From Hyphomicrobiales bacterium (lineage in GTDB: Bacteria > Pseudomonadota > Alphaproteobacteria > Rhizobiales > Devosiaceae): a stretch of DNA of 8,381 nt. The stretch is from assembly GCA_028290345.1 (NCBI GenBank), contig JAQGKB010000088.1:1-8381 (forward strand), in the 5' to 3' direction. Below are positions 1-6,340 of the stretch, piece by piece (position 1 is the stretch's first letter; each line of letters opens with the position of its first letter). The notes under the pieces were generated by a model that searched no databases, was not told the origin of the DNA, and saw nothing but the letters and a program-made list of their open reading frames with translations. Both the position numbers and the translations under genes were made by a program.

Positions 1-709
1 TACCATCGAGGAAGCCTACGAGGTGGCGGATGCGATCGAGCGTGAGGATTTTGAGGACCTGCGTCTCGAACTGGGCGATCTGCTGCTGCAGCCAATCTAC
101 CACGCGCAGATGGCTTCGGAGCGCGGGCTGTTCGATATTGGCGACGTGATCCTGGCGATCACGGAGAAACTCATCCGCCGCCATCCGCATGTCTTTGGGC
201 CGGAGGCCGCAGCGAGCGCCGGGATGGCCAAGGAACAATGGGACAAGATCAAGGCCGATGAGCGCGCCGCCAAGGCGGAAAAGCGTGCCGCCGATGCTCC
301 GTCCCCATCGATCCTTGACGATGTCCCCAATGTGCTGCCTGCGCTCGCCCGTGCGGAAAAGCTGTCGCGGCGCGCCGCGAGCGTCGGCTTCGATTGGCCG
401 GATTGGAGGCAGACGCTGAGCAAGGTGCGCGAGGAATTGGACGAGATCGAAGGAGCAGTCGCGGAGGATCGGCCGCAGGCCGAAATCGCAGAGGAACTGG
501 GCGACTTGCTGTTTGCGGCCAGCAATCTGGCGCGGCAGCTGGGTGTCGATGCCGAGGCGGCGCTGAGGGACGCCAATCGCAAATTCACCCGCCGCATCAA
601 CTATGTGGAAGCGCGAGCTCGCGAAGACAATGTGCCGATGGCGGATGCCGGCCTGCAGCGGCTCGACGGGTATTGGAACGAGATTCGTGAAGCCGACAAG
701 AAGCGCTAG
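1..709 (+). CDS. mazG: Nucleoside triphosphate pyrophosphohydrolase MazG, 5'-truncated
   Basis: The reading frame is open to the left edge of the window (first full codon at position 2), so the true start lies outside; about 235 codons are visible, ending in TAG at 707-709. The family hydrolyses NTPs/dNTPs to NMP plus PPi and is tied to nucleotide house-cleaning and ppGpp levels in E. coli. The visible protein holds most of the N-terminal MazG domain, with the metal-binding pattern EExxE (fragment residues 3-7) and ExxD (23-26, in LELGDLLLQ). A linker follows containing WDKIKADERA and VGFDWPDW, then the C-terminal MazG domain with EExxE at about 144-148 and ExxD at 165-168 (EELGDLLFAASNLARQL). 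Both metal-binding sets are intact. E. coli MazG is about 263 residues, so roughly 30-40 residues are missing. It converges on hflX and overlaps it by 4 nt at the stop codons. Identification is secure; the substrate range is inferred from the family. Confidence 0.95.
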   Translation, partial: TIEEAYEVADAIEREDFEDLRLELGDLLLQPIYHAQMASERGLFDIGDVILAITEKLIRRHPHVFGPEAAASAGMAKEQWDKIKADERAAKAEKRAADAPSPSILDDVPNVLPALARAEKLSRRAASVGFDWPDWRQTLSKVREELDEIEGAVAEDRPQAEIAEELGDLLFAASNLARQLGVDAEAALRDANRKFTRRINYVEARAREDNVPMADAGLQRLDGYWNEIREADKKR

Positions 710-2076
710 ATGGTCGTGACGCGACCGCGGAAACGGTCGTCGAAGGCCGACTTGTGGCGGGCTTCGACCCGGACGTCATAGTCCATGCCGGTCTCGTCCG
801 GTTCGCCGCGATTAATGATCTCGGTATGGCCGTAGAGCCAGCCGACATCAGCGCCCGCGCTATGCGGAATGTGCACGCGATAGATGCGGCTTTGCTGCGC
901 GAGCGTTGATTCGATTGTGAGTTTCAGGGTTTCGAGCCCCTCACCGCTCTTGGCCGAAACCGGCACGGTCGCAGCAACCCGTCCAGCCGTGGTCGTCGCC
1001 GCAATGGCCGCGAGCGTGCCATGCTCGTCGTGCGGCAGCAGGTCGATCTTGTTCCAGACTTCGATGATGGGCGTCTCTTCGGCCGACACGCCAAGTTCGG
1101 TCAAAACCTTGAGCACGTCCGATGCTTGCGCGCCGTTGTCTGGGTTGGCGATGTCGCGGATATGCAGGATCACGTCGGCTTCGATGACTTCTTCAAGCGT
1201 GGCGCGAAACGCCGCGACTAGATCGTGCGGCAAATCGGCGACGAACCCGACGGTATCGGAGAGCATCGCCGTGCGGCCATGTGGAAGTTCCAGCTTACGG
1301 ACGGTAGTATCAAGGGTTGCGAACAATAAATCCTCGGCGAACACCCCTGCTCCGGTCAGCGCATTGAAAATGCTTGATTTTCCGGCGTTCGTATAGCCGA
1401 CAAGTGCAATGATCGGGAAGGTTGCGCCGTCCTTCTTGCCGCGCTGCTGCTCACGGGTCTTCTTGACCTTGTCGAGGCGCGATTCGAGCAGCGCAATGCG
1501 CTCCTGCAATTGCCGCCGGTCACTTTCGATCTGGGTTTCGCCGGGACCGCCGAGAAAGCCGAAGCCGCCGCGTTGCCGCTCAAGGTGGGTCCATGAGCGC
1601 ACGAGGCGGCTCTTCTGGTAGTTGAGATGCGCCAACTCGACCTGCAGCACGCCTTCGCGCGTCGCTGCGCGTTCGCCGAAGATTTCGAGGATCAGTGCCG
1701 TACGGTCGAGCACCTTTGCGCCAATCTCGCGCTCAAGATTGCGCTGCTGGATGGGCGAGAGCGCCGCATCGACCAGCAGAAGCTCGATCTTGTCGGCTTT
1801 CACACGCGCAGTCAGGGTTTCGACGGTGCCGCCGCCGATGAACGTCGCTGGCTTGATTTCCCGCACCTTGACGATATCGGAAAACACCACGTCGAGCTTG
1901 ATGGCTTCCGCCAGCCCCTCAAACTCCGCCTTGCGGGCTTCGGCGCTGTGGGCGCTGCTATGGCCACGATAATCCGGGCACACCAACCCTGCCCGCACCG
2001 GCGCCGCGCGCTGGTCGATAAAGGCTTGCGGGCCACCGGCGCGGCCCTCTTGCTCGTCGTCAAAATCGTCGGTCAT
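706..2076 (-). CDS. hflX: Ribosome-associated GTPase HflX
   Basis: This 456-residue TRAFAC-class GTPase of the Obg/HflX superfamily is cytoplasmic. In characterised bacteria HflX binds the 50S E-site region and splits stalled or heat-shocked ribosomes. The N-terminal HflX domain carries the GGGT turn (residues 81-84), followed by a glycine-rich family signature GGPGETQIESDRR (176-188) and a helical arm rich in Lys/Arg/Glu (190-215). The G domain has G1 GYTNAGKS (227-234), the switch-I threonines near DTT (256-258), G3 DTVG (274-277), G4 NKID (342-345) and G5 SAK (374-376), all intact. A short C-terminal domain follows. The ATG at 2076 lies 9 nt after the hfq stop; only a weak GAG-type ribosome binding site precedes it, suggesting translation partly depends on hfq. 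The length is slightly above that of E. coli HflX because of an acidic N-terminal extension of about 25 residues. The stop codon overlaps that of mazG. Confidence 0.96.
   Translation of the reverse strand: MTDDFDDEQEGRAGGPQAFIDQRAAPVRAGLVCPDYRGHSSAHSAEARKAEFEGLAEAIKLDVVFSDIVKVREIKPATFIGGGTVETLTARVKADKIELLLVDAALSPIQQRNLEREIGAKVLDRTALILEIFGERAATREGVLQVELAHLNYQKSRLVRSWTHLERQRGGFGFLGGPGETQIESDRRQLQERIALLESRLDKVKKTREQQRGKKDGATFPIIALVGYTNAGKSSIFNALTGAGVFAEDLLFATLDTTVRKLELPHGRTAMLSDTVGFVADLPHDLVAAFRATLEEVIEADVILHIRDIANPDNGAQASDVLKVLTELGVSAEETPIIEVWNKIDLLPHDEHGTLAAIAATTTAGRVAATVPVSAKSGEGLETLKLTIESTLAQQSRIYRVHIPHSAGADVGWLYGHTEIINRGEPDETGMDYDVRVEARHKSAFDDRFRGRVTTI
722..739 (+). terminator. Possible mazG 3' hairpin inside the hflX coding end
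   Basis: A perfect 6-bp inverted repeat (CGACCG / CGGTCG) with a 6-nt loop CGGAAA begins 13 nt after the mazG stop codon and lies within the last codons of hflX. It could form the 3' end of the mazG transcript because there is no intergenic space. It has no following T-run (the next bases are TCGAAGG), so intrinsic termination is doubtful, and it may simply reflect coding sequence. Confidence 0.22.
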
Positions 2077-2085
2077 TCGACTCGA

Positions 2086-2340
2086 TCAGTCGCTGTCGCT
2101 GGTGACGTGCTCTGGATCGAAGAGCTGGATCGGTGCACCCGGCATTATAGTCGAAATGGCGTGCTTATAAACCAGTTGCGATTGGGCATCGCGCCTGAGC
2201 AACAAGCAGAAATTGTCGAACCAGGTGATCACGCCTTGCAGTTTGACGCCGTTCACGAGGAAGATCGTGACCGGGACTTTCTGCTTGCGGACGTGATTGA
2301 GAAAGGAATCCTGCAGGTTTTGCGCTTTTTCGGCGGGCAT
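2086..2340 (-). CDS. hfq: RNA chaperone Hfq
   Basis: The 84-residue protein forms the hexameric Sm-like ring that binds sRNAs and mRNAs. The Sm1 region covers about residues 9-48, starting with NLQDSFLN, in which Q10 and D11 match proximal-face residues Q8/D9 of E. coli, and including VNGVKLQG. The Sm2 motif is VYKHAIST (57-64), with K59 and H60 matching E. coli K56/H57. The rim patch is RKQK (18-21) instead of RRER, and the distal-face tyrosine Y25 is replaced by F27. One extra residue is inserted around RRDAQ (49-53) before Sm2 relative to E. coli, and the C-terminal tail is short and acidic (EHVTSDSD), unlike the long tail of E. coli. The ATG at 2340 has a good ribosome binding site. It sits directly upstream of hflX, the conserved hfq-hflX pair, and is probably transcribed from a promoter in the 197-nt gap after ntrX. 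Confidence 0.98.
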   Translation of the reverse strand: MPAEKAQNLQDSFLNHVRKQKVPVTIFLVNGVKLQGVITWFDNFCLLLRRDAQSQLVYKHAISTIMPGAPIQLFDPEHVTSDSD

Positions 2341-2346
2341 TTCTGG

Positions 2347-2352
2347 CCTCTT
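2347..2352 (-). promoter_or_regulatory. Ribosome binding site of hfq
   Basis: The minus strand reads AAGAGG, 6 nt before the hfq ATG. It supports the start at 2340 over any other. Confidence 0.7.
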
Positions 2353-2400
2353 GTTGTGCGGCAGTCGGCGCGAAGGCGACCAAAACTGCCATTTGACGAG

Positions 2401-2425
2401 AACCTGCCGCCGCCGACAAAGTTCC
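2401..2425 (-). promoter_or_regulatory. Weak candidate EcfG-type promoter upstream of hfq
   Basis: On the minus strand GGAAC (2425-2421) is followed after 16 nt by GGTT (2404-2401). The alphaproteobacterial general stress sigma factor EcfG recognises GGAAC-N16/17-CGTT, so this is one mismatch away in the -10 element. It would place a transcript start roughly 50 nt before the hfq ATG. With such short motifs a chance match is quite possible; no convincing sigma-70 promoter was seen as an alternative. Confidence 0.18.
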
Positions 2426-2432
2426 CAAATTC

Positions 2433-2442
2433 ACGAATTCGT
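2433..2442. repeat. 10-bp perfect palindrome upstream of hfq
   Basis: ACGAATTCGT is a perfect palindrome located in the AT-richer part of the ntrX-hfq gap, just upstream of the weak EcfG-like motif. It does not extend further (C opposite A at the next step). It may be an operator half-structure or chance; no regulator can be named. Confidence 0.25.
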
Positions 2443-2482
2443 ATAACCACCAACAGTATGGCATAGATCACTTTTCGTGCCT

Positions 2483-2506
2483 ACCCGCGCAATAGGCGTA
2501 GCGGGT
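2483..2506 (-). terminator. Possible hairpin after ntrX
   Basis: An inverted repeat ACCCGC / GCGGGT with a 12-nt loop lies about 30 nt after the ntrX stop codon. On the ntrX strand the bases after it are AGGCACGAAAA, with no T-run, so it is not a classic intrinsic terminator. It may mark the 3' end of ntrYX mRNA or be processed; ntrX to hfq read-through cannot be excluded. Confidence 0.22.
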
Positions 2507-2537
2507 TTGCGCCGGGAACAGACGATGCCGGATTGAC

Positions 2538-3920
2538 TCATAATCCCAATGATTTGATCTTTCGGTGCAAGGCGCTACGTTCCATGCCGACGAACTCGGC
2601 GGTCTTGGAGATATTGCCGCCGAATCGCTCGATCTGGGCCAGCAAGTACTGGCGCTCAAAGACTTCCCGGGCATCACGCAGCGGCAGGCTCATCAGATGG
2701 GCAGAGGCGTCGGTATCCCCAACCGTGGGTAAGACCTCACCGATATCGGACGGCAGCAGCGCCGCGGTGATGATGCCGTTCTCCGGGGCCTGATCCTTGA
2801 CCAGAATCAGCAGCCGCTCAATGGAGTTGCGCAATTGGCGGGCGTTGCCCGGCCAATCCTGCGCCTGTAGCACCGCGACCGCATCGTCACCGATACTGAG
2901 CCTCTGCAGATTGTGCATGCGAGAAATCTGCTCGAGGAAGATGCTGACCAACGGCGGCACGTCCTCGCGTCGCTCCCGCAGCGGCGCCAGGTGCATCGGA
3001 ACGATCGAGAGCCGATGGAACAGATCGGACCGGAACTGCCCTTCTTCGATCAGTTGGGCAACATTCTGGGAACTGGAAGAAATGATGCGCACGTCAATCG
3101 GCACCGGCACAGTACCGCCGACCCGGTTGAAGCGGTTTTCGACCAAGGTGCGCAGCAGCGCCGCCTGTGCCGGTGCCGGCAGGGTGGCAACTTCCGAGAG
3201 ATAGAGCGTGCCACCGTGCGCACGCTCGAGCGCCCCGACTTCGGTGCGCAGGGTGCCGGTCTTCTCGCGGGTTTCGCGCCCGAATAGCACCACGGAAACT
3301 TCGTCCGCGGAATAGAGCGAGGCGTTGATTTCGACGAACGGGGCATCGGCGCGCGGGCTGCGCTGATGGATAAGGCGGGCGCAGAGCCCTTTCCCCGATC
3401 CGGAAGGACCGGAAATGAAGATGCGCGAATTGGTTGGCGCAGATTTCTCGATTACCGCCTTAACCTGCTGCAGAGACGGTGAATTGCCGACCATGTCGAC
3501 GAGCTTGCTGGTCGAGCGTTCCTTGAGTTCGGCCACTTCGTTCTTCAGGCGGGAGGCTTCGACGGCGCGTTGCGTGATTAGCAGCAGCCGATCGATCTTG
3601 AACGGTTTTTCAATGTAGTCGTAGGCACCGCGCTTGATCGCCGATACGGCAGTTTCGACGTTGCCGTGGCCGGAGATCATCACCACCGGCATGTCGGGAT
3701 GCTGTGCCTGGAACACGTCGAGCAGTTGCAGCCCATCCAGTCGCGAGCCTTGCATCCAGATATCGAGGAACACCAGGCTCGGCCGCCGCCGGGCGATTTC
3801 GTTGAGGCCGGAGTCGGCGTCGTGGGCGCGCCTCGCCTCATAGCCCTCGTCTTCCAGAATGCCCGCGATCAAGTCGCGGATATCGTCCTCGTCGTCTATG
3901 ATTAAAATATCAAGCGCCAT
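2538..3920 (-). CDS. ntrX: Nitrogen assimilation response regulator NtrX (NtrC family, degenerate ATPase motifs)
   Basis: The 460-residue cytoplasmic regulator is the partner of NtrY. Its receiver domain (about 1-120) has the acidic pocket D9-D10, phospho-acceptor D53 (FLDIWMQGSRLDG), S83 and K105 (EKPF). The AAA+ domain (about 145-375) has Walker A GPSGSGKG (171-178), arginine fingers R297/R303 in FRSDLFHRL, and WPGNARQLRN (356-365). The C-terminal Fis-type helix-turn-helix is at about 433-457 (GGNISKTAEFVGMERSALHRK). The GAFTGA loop that contacts sigma-54 is absent: the aligned stretch at 214-224 reads GRETREKTGTL. This is a known NtrX trait and argues for acting without sigma-54. Less expected, the Walker B aspartate is serine (TLYLSE, S242) and the residue after the Walker A lysine is glycine (G178) rather than the usual glutamate. 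ATG at 3920 overlaps the ntrY stop as TAATG. The C-terminal 20-30 residues match well-known NtrX endings, so the name is secure. Confidence 0.95.
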   Translation of the reverse strand: MALDILIIDDEDDIRDLIAGILEDEGYEARRAHDADSGLNEIARRRPSLVFLDIWMQGSRLDGLQLLDVFQAQHPDMPVVMISGHGNVETAVSAIKRGAYDYIEKPFKIDRLLLITQRAVEASRLKNEVAELKERSTSKLVDMVGNSPSLQQVKAVIEKSAPTNSRIFISGPSGSGKGLCARLIHQRSPRADAPFVEINASLYSADEVSVVLFGRETREKTGTLRTEVGALERAHGGTLYLSEVATLPAPAQAALLRTLVENRFNRVGGTVPVPIDVRIISSSSQNVAQLIEEGQFRSDLFHRLSIVPMHLAPLRERREDVPPLVSIFLEQISRMHNLQRLSIGDDAVAVLQAQDWPGNARQLRNSIERLLILVKDQAPENGIITAALLPSDIGEVLPTVGDTDASAHLMSLPLRDAREVFERQYLLAQIERFGGNISKTAEFVGMERSALHRKIKSLGL

Positions 3921-6262
3921 TATTGCTCCGCAACCGCATGGATAAGCGGCTCCTTCCTTGCTTTGGGACTGTTGGCCTTGTCGTCCGCCCCCGCAGACGT
4001 CTCACCCTCCGGCGCTTCAGGCAATATCAACGGCAGTGTGAAGCTAAAACATGCCCCTACCCGCCCATTTGCATCGGGATCGGAATCGACAAGCTCGACC
4101 GTGCCCCCATGCTGTTCAATGATTTTTGCGACAATTGCGAGGCCAAGGCCGGTGCCTTTTTCCCGCGTCGTCATGTAGGGTTCCAGCAGGCGCTGGCGAT
4201 TTTCTTTGGGCCAGCCCTTGCCGTTGTCGGACACTGAAATCCTCACGCGCTTTCCTTCGATCCGCGCCGAAGTGATGATCGTCGGATCAACGATTTCATT
4301 CAGCCCCACGCCTTCGAAGGCTTCGACGGCATTCTTGATCAGGTTCGTAAGACACTGCGCGATCAGCCGGTTATCGAAAAAGGCGATAATCGGATCGTCC
4401 GGCAGGTCGGTCTTGACGGCGATCTCAGGCAGGCGAACGCTTTCCAGGAACACCGCCTGTCGCACGGCATCGGAGAGATCGGCTTTCTCGATCGTCGCCT
4501 CTGGCATGCGGGCGAAGGACGAGAATTCGTCCACCATGCGGCCGATATCGCCCACCTGACGGATAATCGTATTAATGCATTTGTCAAAGATCTCAAAGTC
4601 GTCGGCGAGTTTGCTCGCATAGCGCCGACGCAGGCGCTCGGCCGAGAGCTGGATCGGCGTCAGCGGGTTCTTGATTTCATGGGCAATGCGGCGGGCGACG
4701 TCGGCCCAGGCGCCGGTGCGCTGCGCCGATAATAGATCGGTGATGTCATCGAGGGTGAACACATAGCCCTTGGATTCGGTCATCGTGCCCTCGCGGGTCA
4801 ATTGCACCTGATAGGTGCGATAGTCGGGGCCGGCGCCCAGTTCGATCTGATCACGGATCTGGCCGCGCCGCGAGGATTTTGCCCGTTCGATGACAGGTGC
4901 CAGGGCCGGTACGACCTCGCCGATCCCTTTGCCCATCAACGCCAATTCGTCGTCGCCCAGCATTTCGCAGGCGCGTGAATTGACCAAGGTGATCGCCCCG
5001 AAAGCGTCGAGACCGACGATGCCGGCCGACACGCCCTCCACCACCGCTTCCGTGAATTGCCGGCGCTTTTCATTGGTCTCGCTGGCGCTGACCAGCGCCT
5101 GGCGCTGCGTGCGCAATTGGCGCGTCATGGTGTTGAAGCGCTGCGAAAGGTCCTGCAGGTCACCGCGCCGCTCGACGACCGGGACCTGCACATCGAGATC
5201 GCCCTGGCTTACCCGATTGGAGGCAATCATCAGGTGCCGGATAGGATCGACGAGGCGGTTTGCCAGCGCGATGCCCACCCAGAGCGCGGCGAGCAGCAAG
5301 ACCAGCGCCAACCCGAGATACATGATGGTGAAGGTGATCTGGAATACCAGCCGGTTCGAGGCGTATTGCCGGTACTCGGTAATGTTGTCGTCGGTCTGCC
5401 GCATGAATTGCAGCACTTCCGGGTCGACCGGCCGTGCCACGAACAGATAGGTGTTGGTGTAACCGCGCAGCTTCACCACCGCACCGACGAGATTGGTCTC
5501 ACCCGGCGAAATCAGCGTCGGGGTGCCTTCGACGACGTGGCTGGTGAGCCCGTCCGGGATCTTGGGCGGGGTTCCCGGCACATTGATCTGCGCTCGCATC
5601 AGTGTATCGCCATCGCCTGAGATCAGCGTAGTGAACGGCAGCGAGCGGGTGACGGCGAGCGCCGTGAAGATGCGCTGATACTTGTCGCGATCGGTCTCGA
5701 AGGTGCCCCTCGCCTGCTCCAGTTCGGTGGCCATCCAGATGATGTCGTCGCGCAGCACTTGCGCGTGCTCGAGCATATAGGAGCGCGCCACCAGCCGAGA
5801 ACTCTCGACCATCGAACGCGTCCGCTCCGAAAACCATTGGTCCAGGCCTTGGTTGAGCGAGATGGTCGCCACCACGGCGACGATGATAGCAGGTACGGCG
5901 GCGCCGATGGCGAACATCGCAACCATGCGGATCTGCAGCCCCGCACCCACCTGCTTGTGTATGCCCGCTTCGAGCAACAGCGCAGCCTCCGTCAATACCA
6001 GCGCGATGACCATCAGCACCAGCAGACCGTTGGCGATCCAGATCACCGTCCAGATTTCCGGCGACGGTTCGATGTTGGTGACGCCCGTCATGATCATGAA
6101 CGAGGCGGATGAGACGATAACGGCGGTGATGACGACTACCAGCCCAATCAGTCGAATGGCCTGCTTGCCGCGGCCCCGAAAAAACGGCGCCGGCATCCGT
6201 TGCAGCTGCGCCGCGGCGGGCACCGGTCCGATGCTCTCGGAAGGAAGATTCGTGTCGTTCAT
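3920..6262 (-). CDS. ntrY: Membrane sensor histidine kinase NtrY
   Basis: This 780-residue kinase is predicted to be in the inner membrane. Hydrophobic segments lie at about 38-58, 71-97, 112-135 and 307-337, with an extracytoplasmic sensing region of about 170 residues between the third and fourth. Then come a HAMP linker (about 335-390), a PAS domain (about 402-510), a HisKA domain with H-box RIAHEIKNPLTPIQLS (525-540; phosphorylated H528), and an ATPase domain with N-box NLIKNAVEA (640-648), G1 DNGKG (679-683) and G2 GTGLGL (703-708). All catalytic boxes are intact. The last 30 residues are a charged, low-complexity tail. An in-frame TAA at 6292-6290 leaves the ATG at 6262 as the first start; it has no clear ribosome binding site, and the next Met (codon 23) is no better. 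It phosphorylates NtrX in studied relatives. It is separated from ntrC by a 160-nt gap that probably holds its own control region. Confidence 0.96.
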   Translation of the reverse strand: MNDTNLPSESIGPVPAAAQLQRMPAPFFRGRGKQAIRLIGLVVVITAVIVSSASFMIMTGVTNIEPSPEIWTVIWIANGLLVLMVIALVLTEAALLLEAGIHKQVGAGLQIRMVAMFAIGAAVPAIIVAVVATISLNQGLDQWFSERTRSMVESSRLVARSYMLEHAQVLRDDIIWMATELEQARGTFETDRDKYQRIFTALAVTRSLPFTTLISGDGDTLMRAQINVPGTPPKIPDGLTSHVVEGTPTLISPGETNLVGAVVKLRGYTNTYLFVARPVDPEVLQFMRQTDDNITEYRQYASNRLVFQITFTIMYLGLALVLLLAALWVGIALANRLVDPIRHLMIASNRVSQGDLDVQVPVVERRGDLQDLSQRFNTMTRQLRTQRQALVSASETNEKRRQFTEAVVEGVSAGIVGLDAFGAITLVNSRACEMLGDDELALMGKGIGEVVPALAPVIERAKSSRRGQIRDQIELGAGPDYRTYQVQLTREGTMTESKGYVFTLDDITDLLSAQRTGAWADVARRIAHEIKNPLTPIQLSAERLRRRYASKLADDFEIFDKCINTIIRQVGDIGRMVDEFSSFARMPEATIEKADLSDAVRQAVFLESVRLPEIAVKTDLPDDPIIAFFDNRLIAQCLTNLIKNAVEAFEGVGLNEIVDPTIITSARIEGKRVRISVSDNGKGWPKENRQRLLEPYMTTREKGTGLGLAIVAKIIEQHGGTVELVDSDPDANGRVGACFSFTLPLILPEAPEGETSAGADDKANSPKARKEPLIHAVAEQ
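3926..3929 (-). promoter_or_regulatory. Ribosome binding site of ntrX
   Basis: The minus strand reads GGAG, 5 nt before the ntrX ATG and inside the last codons of ntrY. It fixes the start at 3920 and indicates translational coupling to ntrY. Confidence 0.6.
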
Positions 6263-6285
6263 GTCACAGGCCGAGCGGCGTTCCT

Positions 6286-6306
6286 TGCATTAGCAATCAC
6301 AATGCA
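6286..6306. repeat. Inverted repeat TGCATT-N9-AATGCA before ntrY
   Basis: A 6-bp perfect inverted repeat with a 9-nt spacer ends 24 nt upstream of the ntrY ATG. The arms resemble NtrC half-sites (TGCAC) only loosely and the spacing is longer than the usual 17-bp NtrC site. It could be an operator, a 5' leader stem-loop, or chance. Confidence 0.25.
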
Positions 6307-6328
6307 CTGGAATTGCGCCGAATTCCAG
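6307..6328. repeat. 8-bp inverted repeat with 6-nt loop in the ntrC-ntrY gap
   Basis: CTGGAATT and AATTCCAG form a perfect 8-bp inverted repeat separated by six bases (GCGCCG on the + strand). As RNA on the ntrY strand it would make a compact hairpin in the leader. No T-run follows, so a terminator is unlikely; it may be an operator or mRNA structure. Confidence 0.4.
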
Positions 6329-6340
6329 CCCGCTATGGCC

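Noticed and set aside
1627..2466. Long + strand open frame (279 codons) opposite hflX and hfq
   Set aside because: It lies antisense across two secure genes and the gap, has no recognisable domain, and reads like the complement of conserved coding sequence in GC-rich DNA.
2253..2471. Small minus-strand open frame over the hfq start and its upstream gap
   Set aside because: It overlaps hfq in another frame and has no convincing ribosome binding site or known motif.
5057..5620. + strand open frame of 187 codons opposite ntrY
   Set aside because: It is antisense to a fully supported gene and has no recognisable protein features.
6286..6308. NtrC binding site (TGCAC-type half-sites) near ntrY
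   Set aside because: A TGCACT half-site is present at 6303-6308 but its partner does not fit the usual 17-bp symmetric site.
6317..6330. GG-N10-GC spacing on the minus strand before ntrY, as in sigma-54 promoters
   Set aside because: Only the two invariant dinucleotides fit; the flanks (GGCTGG...CGGC) differ from TGGCACG-N4-TTGC, and the match lies within the 8-bp inverted repeat.
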